Shown piece after piece: positions 34,231 to 46,359 of a stretch of 64,000 bases of DNA; the first letter of the stretch is position 1; every line of letters begins with the position of its first letter. This stretch comes from Lycorma delicatula (taxonomy: Eukaryota; Arthropoda; Insecta; Hemiptera; Fulgoridae). Location of the stretch: assembly GCF_047948215.1 (NCBI RefSeq), contig NC_134465.1, forward strand, positions 17,628,022 to 17,692,021, in the 5' to 3' direction. The notes below the pieces were generated by a model. It was given only the letters and a program-made list of their open reading frames with translations, was not told where the DNA came from and did not search any database. The translations under genes and the position numbers were made by a program.

Positions 34231-35525
34231 AACATGTACATAATTAAATCCATAGCAAATACAAATAAATGAATTCCAAGCATCAGTAATCTTTACGATC
34301 CGCCATCGGATACGATTAATGAAGCAGATCTTTGTATATTTTCCCAGTCGTAACAACCTACTATATTTTTTTTTTTATGGAGCATGATTGGTTATGATAG
34401 AATTTAGCAAACCAATCAGAGTAACAGTATTATACTCGGTACACAGCATTTGTTTTTTATCTAACCGATAGGCGACTGTGAAAATATTACTGGTTGTTGA
34501 ATTTTCCCCGGCAAAAATTACGCCTGAAAACATTATTACGGTAAGAAAATAATAAAATAAAATATCTTTCGTTTTAAATTTTAAATTTTGAAAATAAATT
34601 TACGTATAAAATGAAATAAATGAGGCCAAAACTATTTAGACGGATTTTTGCATTTTAATAAATTTATTAATTATTTTTAAAAAATATATAAAAAAAATAT
34701 GATGACTATTTTTTAAATTCAGTAACCCGATCGGATTTAGAAAAATATTACTTAACATTTTGATGTAGGATTCGGTTCGCATACCAGTCGATTATCGGTT
34801 GCTATCAAAAGAATGAATATTTCGAATTTAAGTTAATAACATTAAAAATTATCAAAAGAATTTGATTTTTTATTTAAATTTTGACTTATTTACTTATATA
34901 GATCGATAATTACAATTGTAATGCGATTTTAGATGATAAAGATTCATTTATTATCTTAAAATGGTAAAACACAAACTTCCTATCCCGTTTACGACTGTTA
35001 TTGAATAAGCTTCTTCTAAAAATTACGAAACGAAAGTATCTCGGAATTCAACCGTTTAATAATCATCTCTTTATATATATATATATATATAATACGCTTA
35101 GTAAAGACGACGGTTCCATGCCATCAATACAAACCCCCATAAATGTGGTATTTCTGGATAAAGAATTACCCTTCGGGTGTGTAGCGAACAAATTTTAAGA
35201 CGCAAAAGTGTTGAAAGGATAAAAAATCAGTTAAAATTCAATTTGTTTCAATAGCCCCATTGATGCGTTCAATCGCCACCGTCCGGTCGCTATGACACAA
35301 CCAGAATCAGTACTGTTTCGTAGTAGCTATAATTTTCACGTTTTATGTACAGTTTGTTACTGTAATAATTCAGTGTACTCTACTTTTCCCCTACTTCAGT
35401 TAACTTATTATTATTATTATTATAAACTTAATAACTAGTTAATTATTATTGTTATTATTACTTCAGTTCAGGAGGCTCCACCCCACGGACCTTCGACGCA
35501 TTCGTAAGTTCCTGTTTGTGAGAAC
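34226..35525. other. Region without recognised gene
   Basis: AT-rich, with a short (AT)n tract near 35073-35091. No supported coding region. Confidence 0.5.
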
Positions 35526-36382
35526 CAGTGGCGGCTCGTAGCTAAAATTACTGAGCATGCTGCCCCCCAAAATTGTTTTCTGGGCCTTTTCAAGGCCACG
35601 GTTGAAGTTTTCTATAAAATAAAAGAACCGAATAAAAAATGAATCGAATAGAATAGCTGGAAGCAGGATAATAATCGAATTCTACACTCTATCGCGTTCA
35701 AGAATACGGTACACGGTTATTAAGCACAATACGCTTAAAAATCGTATTCGGTTTAACCGAATAAATAATAAATGCCGATTCAAATAATATTCCGCTTAAA
35801 TACACTATAGCCCAGCGGTGCTTAATTTAAATTTCTACGTACACAGAAACAAAAACATAATTAGTTTTTACTAATTACCTTCTCTTTCGCCCTTCCAGAG
35901 TGTTTTTAGATAGATTTGGCGATCAAAGGGCTCTTGCTTTCCGCCATCTTCTGATCGCTACTGAAAAAACAACAAAACCGCTTTCATATTCATTCTACCG
36001 ATTAAACACGAAACGGGAACAAACAATGAAACGTTCCATACACACGCGGAGTAAAAAAAAAACTACCAGCACGCCAGGGTCGGCACCACGGGAGCGACAG
36101 TGCTCTCTATCCTTCGCAGCTTTGCGTACAGCTTCCTTTGCGCACAATAGCCAAACACCACGCCACTGGAACTGTGAAGCGCACAGTTCTATACAAAGAT
36201 TTTTGTATTTTTTTCATAAATTGGGGAACGGCTATCGACATTAAGCTTAAGGATTATGTATTCTACAAGTATAAAGAAAGAATTAAAGAAAATAGGACTC
36301 GTTATATTAAACGTTATAGATAATATCATATCGAAATAGGAAGCGCTGCAGTTTCACAGTAGCTATAAGCGAGCCTTCACTG
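35526..36382 (+). mobile_element. hAT-type MITE, copy B
   Basis: It starts CAGTGGCGGCTCGTAGC and ends GCGAGCCTTCACTG, an inverted terminal pair. The flanks GTGAGAAC (35518-35525) and GTAAGAAT (36383-36390) match at 6 of 8 bases, consistent with the 8-bp duplication of hAT elements. The body matches copies A and C. ORFs of 114 and 61 codons do not resemble transposase and are not conserved in frame. Confidence 0.87.
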
Positions 36383-36879
36383 GTAAGAATATTAAGTATC
36401 TTACAGATATTTCATTAAAGAGAAAAATACTAGTAATTTTATTTAATTATATTTCTGTTGCTTTGGTGATAGAAATATAGTGAAGTAAAAGAATTAATAC
36501 GCTTATTATATACATATATCGTTCGTATCAAGAAGCACGGTGCTTCTATACTTATTTACTTTTATAAAATTTCAAAAAGCTTATGTCTACAATAATTAAA
36601 AAAAAAAATAATAAGTATAATGAATGTTAATGTAAACAACGTACAATTTATTATATAGTTGTTAGTTCAATTTTTTCCGCTAGATGGTAAAAAACACTTT
36701 TCTGAACATTTTGGTGTTTTTGTATTTAAAATAGACTTAAGGAATGAGTATATATAGAATTTAATAATTTTCAAGAGAAATACAATATTTAACGCTAGCC
36801 ATATTGATAATATGGAGTCGGATTGGGACGCAGTCTTCTTCTTTTAGTCTTACCTGTATTACCAGGCCAGCAGCCGGTC

Positions 36880-37280
36880 CTTACTCTGCTGCTATTGGCG
36901 CAGAGCGGACCTCGTGGTGCGCCAGGGGGCTGCGCGCAACGACTCCCTCCCGCTCCCTGTGCTCTCTTAGTCTTTTTTCCCGCAATCCGTTGTAATGTAC
37001 TTTTAAATAATTCTTCCAGCAAAGAAACCTTTTTTTTACCGCTAAATATTAACTGATTATCCCTTTCTTTTAATAATAAGTTTTTTAAATTATGTAAATA
37101 AATAATTTCGATATTAATAACGATCGTTTATCTTTAGATTTAATAATAAATTATAATGTTTATTAACGGTTTTAATCAATTTTTTCCGGAGGATGGTAGC
37201 GCTCACCAACGGCTGCGCGCAACGCGCAACCGCCCTGCGCACAACGTGGTCCACTCTGCGCCAATAGCAGCTAAAATAAA
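36880..37280. repeat. GC-rich inverted repeat pair
   Basis: GCTGCTATTGGCGCAGAGCG and GACC (36889-36913) recur in reverse complement as GGTCCACTCTGCGCCAATAG and CAGC (37248-37272). GCTGCGCGCAACG follows in both orientations. The arms are about 60 bp with about 300 bp of AT-rich sequence between. I do not recognise the family. Confidence 0.65.
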
Positions 37281-37344
37281 AATAACAGCAGATACAACAA
37301 ACAAACCGACGCACCATGTGTTTTATATTGGAGAGAAGATTTAA

Positions 37345-38345
37345 ATTGCGAAATTTTCGAACGGTCGGCTTGTATTTTTTATAAGATGAGAACTTTTTTG
37401 ATCTGAACGAATGAATCCTTAAAGTTTTAGACGGTATCGTCTCTACGAAAGGCCTTCCGATGTTACTTACATCAAACTCCTCCCGGTAATCTCAACACAG
37501 GGTAGTTCTTAATTAGTTCAAATAAAATATTAAATACGACTATGATTTTAAACAGCAAATAATTTAAATAGTTTTTAATTAGGACTACAAATTCTTTTAC
37601 CCTCCGATTAATTTTCCATAATAACTTTAATGAAATATTTTGTATATGAAAAATTTATTTTAAAAAAAAAACTTTTAAAACGAGTTATGAATTAATTTTT
37701 TTATAGATCGCGCTGAAGAAAAATATAAAGTTAAAAAACTGGTCTTCATTTTTATTGTTCAAAATAGATCAGGTTGTTATTAATTTAATTAAATAAAATT
37801 AAAATTTTATTTTACGTAATAAGCAGTAGCAGTATCAAACTTAATATTAAGTTTTTTTTTAAATTAAATAATAAAATTAAAATGAAAGCGGTTACTTACA
37901 ATTTCAATATCCAGTTAACTCATTACGTGAAATATTTCTTACGATCCACGAATACTGTTATTTAAATCACGATAAAATTACTGTAAAAAGAAAAAACAAT
38001 AAGTCATAAGCGATTTAAACGAGTACTAAAAGTATCGAATTAATATTATAAAAGTCATACGATAAATTTATTTTTAATATTTAAATCTTAATTTTAATAA
38101 AACAACACGCGATCTTTGTGCATTTTGTAAAGAAATATTTGCTTATAATTCACGAGCCGTTGGACCGACATTAATTATTCTTTTACCGCTGCATTTATAT
38201 TGAATTTGGGGAAGAGTTTAGATAGATTTTTTTTGTTTTCTCCCTTATTCTCTCGCCAGTTATTAGTAATGAATATCGGTGATGATTTTTAGTACTTTTA
38301 AAAAACTAAACGCCTGTAGCGATTCAAGATACTCTTTATTATAGA
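37345..38345. other. AT-rich region without gene
   Basis: No ORF or repeat I can support. Confidence 0.5.
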
Positions 38346-38349
38346 GAAA

Positions 38350-38800
38350 AAGAAGCGATTAAATTATACATTGTTTCGCACGAAGAACCCGAGAAACTTT
38401 CAGAACACGTTCTACCGGTGAAAATAATGAAAAATGTTTATATAAATATACGCTAAATTATACGCTTTGTTTTAGAGTTAAGGCTAGCGACAGATTTCGC
38501 CCGGATTTTAGCTCTTCTAATAAAAAGAAGCACTACCGTAATTTTTGGTACCCGAATTAAGGGAAAACGTTCGTAGTTTCTTATGTAATTTGAGCTAGAA
38601 AATAAGATGAAATAGGTTCCAGAATTATAATCCCGGTAGTTTTTAAGATATCCAACATAAAACACAAAATTCGGTGTTGAAAAACAAGTTTTTTAGGTGT
38701 AATACAATAGCTTTCTTAAACGACTGAAAATGCGGAAGATTTAATAACAAAACTTGTAGAAAATTTAATTCTGAGAAAATTACTGTAAATACAGCCAGTA
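38350..38800 (+). repeat. Interspersed repeat RepA, copy 6
   Basis: TTTCGCCCGGATTTTAGCTC, TAGGTTCCAGAATTATAATC and AACTTGTAGAAAATTTAATTC match the other copies. Confidence 0.78.
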
Positions 38801-38869
38801 GAAAGTAAATAAAAACTTTTAAAAATTTGTTTTTTATTTAAGAAATCAGACGAAAAATAAACAGAAAAT

Positions 38870-39400
38870 CGTATTATTCTTCATCAGGGACTATACGAAA
38901 AAATCTGATGAGGACACCAAATGACTTCTAAATAACATATACACATTTTTAAAAGTACATAAAATTTTATTTCATTTTTTTTTTAATTGTTATTATTGAA
39001 TTGTTTATCGTAAAACGTTTTTACAATCACAGGTTGTTAATTATTAATAAATCAATATATTTAAAATTTAAAAAAAAGTTAAAAAAGAAAAGGAGATGAC
39101 GTCTGATATGCCTTACCCTTGTAAGATCAAAATATTTCATTAATTAAAATTTTATTTGCCTATAACTCTGGAACCGATGAAAATAAGTACCAGTAATGCA
39201 AGATATACCATTGAAAAGCTCTCAATGAGGGCTTATTACTGCGGTTAAGAAAAAGTCCAAAATCCAAATTTTTGCACTTTCGGTTTTTTTGGACGTTTTT
39301 GGTACAGTCGATTGCAATCAAAAGGGAAGGTGCACAACTAGATGTCACAGCAGTCCTAAAACCAAAATTTCAATATCCTACTGGTGTCGTTTTCTATTTA
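38870..39400 (+). repeat. RepG direct repeat, copy 1
   Basis: It matches 41000-41500: CACATTTTTAAAAGTACATA, AATTGTTATTATTGAAT, AACTCTGGAACCGATGAA, AAAGCTCTCAATGAGGGCTT, TTGCAATCAAAAGG and CAGCAGTCCTAAA. A third partial start (AAATCTGATGTGGACATCAC) lies at 39640. Non-coding. Confidence 0.8.
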
Positions 39401-40289
39401 TTTGAAGTTTTAATAATAATATTAATAAAATTTCATCATAATTCACCCCCCTCCCAAAAAAAACCAAGGTAAGTTTTTATCGGTTGTATATATTTCAGAG
39501 GAATGTATTTTAGTTTTTTTCATTTAACATAGTAAATGTAGAGAAATCAAAAGATTTTCTTGTGAAGTGATTTTGGAGGTGAGGATCAAATTCGAATTTG
39601 AGGCCGCTTGTACTATTTGAAATTAAATTTTCTACAAAAAAAATCTGATGTGGACATCACATTACTTCCTTGTACGCCTATTAAATTACATATACACATT
39701 TTTTGCTGCACTTCATTTAGATTTATTTCATTTGAAACCGATCGAGATCCGATATTCAACTATTCTGTATCCTAGCGTTAAGCAACATGGGAACAAGCAT
39801 TTAGCATTTATAGACCCTAGCAAAACTGAAGAAGACAATTCTTTTGTGAAGAATATCTTAAAGAAAGGATCGAACTTACCAGAGAGCTATATTTGAGAGT
39901 AAGTTTATCGCTAGTGATTTTACAATAGTGTTCAGAATCTGTACTGACTAAAATGGAAAGTTACACGATCGCTGAAATATTAGTTTTTATTAACGGCAAA
40001 TATTTATACGATTATTAATTCAACAATTTTACATGAAATATTACGATAAACTCCCTTTATTACTCGTATTACTACAAGAGTATTATTTGTATCTTCGTTA
40101 GTTGCTGTAAGTAACAAAAGTTTTAGAGTTTTGGTGTGTCGTATAAATAAAAAGTAACAATATTTAAACTATTCCGTTTACTGAAATCCTGTTTACCGCT
40201 ACAAATGTTAATCTCAACCTTATGGTGTAAGATATTCAGTTTTTATCATCGGATTATTTGGTGAATAATCAAGAATGAAAAAGAAGCAA

Positions 40290-40890
40290 TCATATATAGG
40301 AAAAAGAAAGATAACGTGAAGAAATATATCTCAAAATAACGACAAGAAGATGAATACGAAGAGGAAGAAAATATAAAGAACAAGGGAAGAATGAAAAAAT
40401 TAAGAGAAGATGATAAATATAAACAAGAAGAAAATTTTAAAACCAAAAATAGAATAAAAAGGAAGAAAATGTTGCAAACAAAGAAAGAATAAAATCATTA
40501 AGAGAAGATGATAAATATAAAGAGGAAGAAAACGTTAAGACCAACGAAAGAATAAAAAGATTGAGAGGATGATGAACATAAAGACAGAAAAAATTTTAAA
40601 ACTAGAAAACTTACCCGTAAATTAAGATCAGAAGAATTATATCAAAACAAAGATCGGTTAAATGATCGGCAACAAAAAACAAATAAACGAAATGATGATC
40701 AACTCCGACTCAGGGAGAATATATTGTCCGCCAATACTAGAAGATTACAATTTTGTGCAATTTATTAAAGATCGGGCATGTATGCCTCTGTGTATATGTT
40801 GTTCTTGTGAGGGTCTACTTTTCAGTCGCTCTGTAGTTAACTTTAATGCAGATAAAATTCAGAAACAGAAATTCCAGAATAATTAAATAA
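40290..40890 (+). mobile_element. Helitron-like protein N-terminal remnant with 21-residue repeats
   Basis: A lysine/glutamate-rich stretch (about 40315-40600) contains about four tandem 63-bp units, each encoding a variant of KEEENVKTNERIKRLREDDK plus Y. It is followed by RSEELYQNKDRLNDRQQKTN and NDDQLRLRENILSANTRR. After a frame change comes FVQFIKDRACMPLCICCSCE and GLLFSRSVVNF, a Cys-rich block like the zinc-finger region that precedes the Rep domain in insect Helitron helicases (F...I...P...C.CC..LLFxRSV). Frameshifts near 40465 and 40565 and stops show decay. No Rep HUH motif or helicase follows; the copy ends before RepG at 41000. Confidence 0.6.
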
Positions 40891-40999
40891 AATTAAGGAG
40901 AAATTAAACTAGAAAATCCAAAAATAATACGATTCTAACTTATAATTTTCAATTAATATTTAATAATTAGATGTTTCACCAAATCTATTACATATACGC

Positions 41000-41500
41000 T
41001 TATGTAATAATGCATATAAATTACATATACGCATTTTTAAAAGTACATAAATCTTATTTCACTAATAAGACTTCTGATTTTTTTCATATATTTTTTTTGT
41101 AATTGTTATTATTGAATAATTATTTATTACAAAACATTTTTGCAATAACGGGTTAATAATCATTAATAAATCAATATATTTAAATATAAAAAAAATTAAA
41201 CACGAGATGAAGTCTGATTCGAACAGATTCTTCCGTTGTACGATCCAAACATTTCATTAATTAAACCTTTAATGACTATAACTCTGGAACCGATGAAGAT
41301 AAGTACCTCTTATGATATATCGTAGAAAAGCTCTCAATGAGGGCTTATTACTGCAGTTGAAAAGGCTAAAATCCAAATTTCTTTGGATTTTGGGTTTTTT
41401 TGGACACTTTTGGTTCACTCAATTGCAATCAAAAGGAGAGGTGCACAACTAAATGTTACAGCAGTCCTAAATCCAAAATTCCTACATTCTATTTTTTTTG
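41000..41500 (+). repeat. RepG direct repeat, copy 2
   Basis: In the same orientation as 38870-39400, 2.1 kb apart. The pair brackets the Helitron-like ORF remnant. Diverged by roughly 15-20 percent. Confidence 0.8.
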
Positions 41501-41550
41501 TAAAAGTAAACAACTTTTTTAATTTTATTTTAAATAAATTTGTTTAGAAT

Positions 41551-42448
41551 CAGTGGCGGCTCGCATATAGGCACTGTGGAACTGTAGCACCCTCTACTTC
41601 TACTTAATATTATCGATAACATTTAATACGAGTCCTTTTTTCTTTAATAATTTCTTTATACTTGTAGAATATGTAATCATTAAGCTTAATGTCGGTAGCC
41701 ATCCCCGGTTTATGAAAATAATACAAAAATCCTTTGTATGGAACTCTGCGCTTCACAGTTCCAGCGGCGTGGTGTTTGACTGTCGTGATGCGTACATAGG
41801 AAAATGCACGCGAGGCTACGAAGGAGAGAGCACTGTCGCTCCCGCAGTGTCGACCCTAGCGTGCTGGTGGAACGTAGTTTTTTTTTTTACTTCGCGTGTG
41901 TACGGAACGTTCCTTGTTCGTTCCCTTTTCTAGTTTAATCGGTGGAAGGAATATAAAAGCCGTTTAATTGTTTTTTCAGTAGCGATCAGAAAATGGCGGA
42001 AAGCAAGGGCTCTTTGATTGCCAAATCTGTCTAAAAACACGCTGGAAGGGCGAAAGAGAAGATAATCAGTAAAAACTAATTATGTATTTGTTTCTGTGTA
42101 CATGGAAATTTAAATTAAGCACCGTTGGACTATAGTATTTTTAAGCGGACATTTTATTAAGTTATTATCTAATAATACTAAAAAATATTATCTGTATTCA
42201 AATTTTATTATTTATTCGGTTAAACCGAATACGGGTTTGAAGCACAATCTCTGCTTGAAAACCGTGTACCGTATTCTTGAACGCGATAAAGTGTAGAATT
42301 AGATTATTATCCTGCTTCCAGCTATTCTATTCGATTCATTTTTCGGTTCTTTTATTTTACAGAAAATTTTAACCGTGGCCTTGAAAAGGTTCAAAAAAAA
42401 ATTTCTGGGGCAGCACCCCCCACTAAGTTTTTCTAAGAGCCGCCATTG
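41551..42448 (-). mobile_element. hAT-type MITE, copy C, with perfect 8-bp target duplication
   Basis: The ends are CAGTGGCGGCTCGC on the left and, reversed, CAATGGCGGCTCTT on the right. TTTAGAAT is duplicated exactly at 41543-41550 and 42449-42456. It is 898 bp and in the opposite orientation to copies A and B. The 8-bp duplication and CAG(T/A)GGCGGCTC termini place the family in the hAT superfamily (established knowledge). No transposase is present. Confidence 0.93.
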
Positions 42449-42456
42449 TTTAGAAT

Positions 42457-43044
42457 ATCTTTTAATAGTTAGGTAATTTATTATTTTAAAGAGTAATAAA
42501 GCATTTTTTATAAGCCAAAGTTTCATACTGAATTACGCGAAAGTATTGTTATTGCGAAGAGAAATGTATTTCTGTACATTATTATTGTACAGAGAAACGG
42601 ATATTGTTACTTTTTTAAGGTAATTTTTTTATATTAGATTCCTAAATATAAACACAAAGACAGATCATAATTATTGTTCTATAACTTCATATTATATTTT
42701 TACGAATAGGTTTTTACTTGGAAAAGGAGATGGGGGGGATTCACTCAGTCAGACTCCGTTTGGAATGTGTGCTAGTGGCAACATGGTACAAGTGGTTGGC
42801 CCACGGGTGAATAGTGGTTAGAAGAGGGGAAGGCAGAGGAGGGAGATCAAAAGGAAAAAATGAGAGAGATAGACTGAGGAATAAAGAAAAGAACGGAGAT
42901 ACGTTGAACAAGAAAGATCGAGTAAAGTAAGTGGATGACCTTGCTTGCTTCTTTATAAAAATAAAAAAAGATAGAAAATGTAAAAGATATAATATTAATA
43001 ATAAAGTGTAAGAGAGACAGAAATATAGCTCTGTGCTGCACGTG

Positions 43045-43097
<53 letters not shown>

Positions 43098-44190
43098 TTT
43101 TACTTCCTCTTGGCTACTACAAAACACGCGCATCTTTCTAAAAGATATTTCCCCCTTTACTCTCTCACTCTCTTGAAGGCTCCTTCATCTTTTAACGACT
43201 ACTCACTATTATGATATAATATATATAATACTGTTTTTACGCTTGAGGATCTCTTTGATATCGTTATCTGTGAATATAGTAAAATAAAAATCATCCGGTA
43301 ATCTCAGCATTCGATTTCTAAACAGAATTACGAGCATGAAAAATATAACAGCATTGATTATACGCGATTTGATTATCCGATTATTATTGGTAGAATTTTT
43401 CGTAAGAAAAATTCTTCCATAATCTAATTATCCGTTTTCTTTGAAGCGACTAAAACAACGATTTCCATGTACTGAATTTAAATATTTTTATTATCTAAAC
43501 AGGCATTTATCACTAATCACTTAATGAAAACAAACAAGATTTGGAGTCAAAATCGTAGTAGACACGCGATTATTTATGAATTCCAAAACATGTTTACATT
43601 AAAAATTATTAAAGAGCTTTTTTCAAAAGGCAATTGTTAATATTTTATAAATTTAAATCTAAAAAAAGAAGAAAAATCTCAGTTCGAACTAAATGTAATT
43701 TTTGTATGTTTAAGACCTACCGGTTAACAAATATTTTCTGGAGATTCATTTTTATACTGTACGGGTATTTTTTCCCTTACAGTTATTTAATACTGTATTA
43801 CTTTAGCGTAATAATAATAAATTAATACTAAAAGAACCTTTTGAACGAAAATATAATGAAATTGTTTGAAAAATTAACGAAAAAGAAGTATATATTCCTG
43901 GATTTCAAATATACTCAGCTCATATAGTAGAAATCTCTTTATATCATTTCTCTAGATTTCGTTTTAAACAAAATGCAAGTCTACCTACTTTCGGTTTCTT
44001 GTGAATAATTTTTCTTTCCAGACGAATACAGCTAGAATAGCAATATTAAAGGAGAAAGTATGGCGATCGTGTCAAAATGGGGTATCGGATTTTTGCAAAT
44101 CTTTACATTTCATATTCCAACCGGTTCATCTAGACTAAAAAACCTTATTTATGTATGTATGTGCGTTACACTGCTTTTGGGTAAATATCT
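42457..44190. other. Region without recognised gene
   Basis: It holds a purine-rich (GA) stretch at 42780-42960 and a (TA)n microsatellite at 43049-43091. Long minus-strand ORFs over them are low-complexity translations. The end (44050-44190) looks like transposon interior. Confidence 0.5.
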
Positions 44191-44194
44191 CAAC

Positions 44195-44218
44195 CCCACC
44201 GGGTTGGTCTAAAGGGGG
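44195..44218 (+). repeat. SINE1 head fragment
   Basis: CCCACCGGGTTGGTCTAAAG: only the first 20 or so bases of SINE1 remain before a change to unrelated GC-richer sequence. Confidence 0.7.
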
Positions 44219-45005
44219 CAGTCTTATTCAAAATTGTCACCACCCCGGCACACGGGCGTTCAAAATCAACCTGCATTAAATACATCTCTCCTGCCAGCCC
44301 TTATGGCGAACAGACACCTAACCCTTAATAGAGATGTATCGCGTCTAGATTAATCAAACCAAACAATACTAACACCCGCGTCAAAAACCGCTGGTACCAT
44401 GATCCTAAGAACCTCCTAGCCTCCCTTCTATTCTCTGTAGAAAGAAGCGTCAGAAGAAGAAGAACAGAAGGCAACAGTCTGTCTCTCGCCAGTCTAGTTC
44501 TTTCCAGAACTAACTGGCTTCTTACAAGGTTATCGTGAAATTTTGAGAGACCGACACAACAAAAACATCACATTCCATACCAACCATCCGAACCACACTT
44601 TCCTACCGACCGAGATAGCTGTGGGACACAACGTCTCAGAACAATCCAGCCAAATTAATTTTCTCTAATTTTCTAAACCAAATTAAATTAAATATAACAA
44701 ATGCAGGCCCCAAATCGCCACCGGCGCCTTTTCCTTAAGATAGGACGACCCCTTAGACAAAGGATTTCTGCCCGCTAGGCTGAAAGGGAGCGCGTAACGC
44801 AAGATAGGCTTATTAGCACATCGTTCCGCCGGGTCCCTACCGCTAAAACCGTCCATCGGATCGGAACGCAATCCAAACTTCACCAAACGAATCACGCCAT
44901 CTCCTATTAATAACTCGCCAGTATAATAGAATCACTCAGCAGCAAAGGACGCAAGTCCGTATACTGCGAAAAGTAGGAGGGCATTGCACCCTCCGACATC
45001 CTTAA
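44219..45005. other. GC-richer block of unknown origin between SINE1 head and SINE1
   Basis: About 790 bp with higher GC than the surroundings (for example CCGGCACACGGGCGTTCAAA and CGTTCCGCCGGGTCCCTACC). A 70-codon minus ORF (44895-44683) has no recognisable domain. It may be retrotransposon sequence, but the family is not identified. Confidence 0.45.
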
Positions 45006-45007
45006 GT

Positions 45008-45290
45008 TCCGCGTTGGTCTAGCGGTGAACGCGTCTTCGCAAATCAGCTGATTTGGAAGTCGAGAGTTCCAAGTTCAAATTCTAGTAAAGACAACTGCCT
45101 TTATTAGGATTTATAAAAGTAACTACTTTTATACGGATCGTGGATACCGGTGTTTTGGTAGTTGGGTTTCAATTAACCACACATCTCAGAAATGGCCGAA
45201 CTGAGACTGTACAAGAGTACACTTTATTTACACTCATACATATCATTATCTGAAGTAATACCTGAACAGTATTTTTCGGAAAAAGAAAGA
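45008..45290 (+). repeat. SINE1 copy
   Basis: Head GTTGGTCTAGCGGTGAACGC through tail CTGAAGTAATACCTGAACAG and TATTTTTCGGAAAAAG. There is a small internal duplication around AGGATTTATAAAAGTAACTA. Confidence 0.88.
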
Positions 45291-45569
45291 AAAGGGTATT
45301 CACCAAACCGACTTTATCGAATTTGGCTCATATATATATACACACACACATATATATCTACCTGTGCAACTTGTCCATCAACGTCCAGCAAAAACTACTG
45401 AAGATAAATTCATTAAAATTTGTATACATGTTCTTCTAACAATGTATGTGCACGCTAAGAAAGGATTTTTTGAAATTCCGAATTTAACGGGTTACAATGG
45501 AGTAACAATGAATTTATTATTTTTTGAATTTCTCAATAACAAATGAAGACATGAAATTGATTTTTGGTG

Positions 45570-45970
45570 CGTGTAATCTTCGTGTGAACGTCTAAAAACC
45601 ATTTATAGATTTTTGAAATTCCGTGTTTAAAGGAGGTAAAATGGATTGTAGAATTTTGTTGAGACCGGCTATTTGTTTAATTTCTCGATAAAAAACGAAG
45701 ATTTCTTCGACTTGATTTTTTTTTAGTGTAATCTTCATATGAATACCTAAAAACCAATTTCTAGATTTTTTAAAATTCGACCTTGAAAGAGGTGAATAAA
45801 GGAAAAAAAATTTCGAATTACGATTGCAAATTTTTCACCATTTCCGAGTATACTAAACGAGATATTCACTCGATTTGCGCTTTCAAATACTGCAAATATT
45901 TTTCAGATAAATATCTAAAAACCATTTTTTAATTTTATTATTTGATCTGGAGGTAAAAAACATAAATTGT
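45570..45970 (+). repeat. Three diverged tandem subrepeats of about 155-168 bp
   Basis: The units carry GTGTAATCTTCGTGTGAACG then TCTAAAAACCATTTATAG (45571), GTGTAATCTTCATATGAATA then CCTAAAAACCAATTTCTAG (45726), and TCTAAAAACCATTTTTTAAT (45914), followed by AAAGGAGG, AAAGAGG or CTGGAGG. Non-coding; typical of a non-autonomous element interior. Confidence 0.7.
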
Positions 45971-46359
45971 TTTTTTTTTACATTTTTGCCGTTTTATGCT
46001 ACCGCTATTGAACCAATTTTAACGGTACATTGTGATGGAAATTTATGTTTGTAATTCTGATTATTATGTATTTCGGAAGCGAAGCCGCAAAATTCATAGA
46101 CAAAATACTATTGTTTCCGTAAAAAAAATTTAATGTATTTTAAATGAATTGAGACTTTTGAATTGAAGGTTTTTGTTCTCAATTTTGTTAAAACGACAAC
46201 GTAAGGATTATTATAATATAGTCGTTTCTCGTAAGTCGAAATATTATGTCGAGTTATATGAAAACAATTATATTGTCTAGTTTACTGCACGACTGCCCAA
46301 AAAGGAGTGTAATATATTTAGGCTAAATGTATGTATGTTTGTTCCACCGTAGCAGCTTT

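Noticed and set aside
33859..34356. 165-codon minus-strand ORF with a hydrophobic N-terminus
   Set aside because: It covers the right arm of the 957-bp palindrome and a (TA)n tract; the mirrored arm does not keep the frame.
38870..41500. LTR retrotransposon bounded by RepG
   Set aside because: No primer-binding site, polypurine tract, 4-6-bp duplication or gag-pol between the repeats; RepG pieces also occur singly near 39640.
42741..43133. 130-codon minus-strand ORF
   Set aside because: Produced by a GA-rich stretch plus a (TA)n microsatellite.
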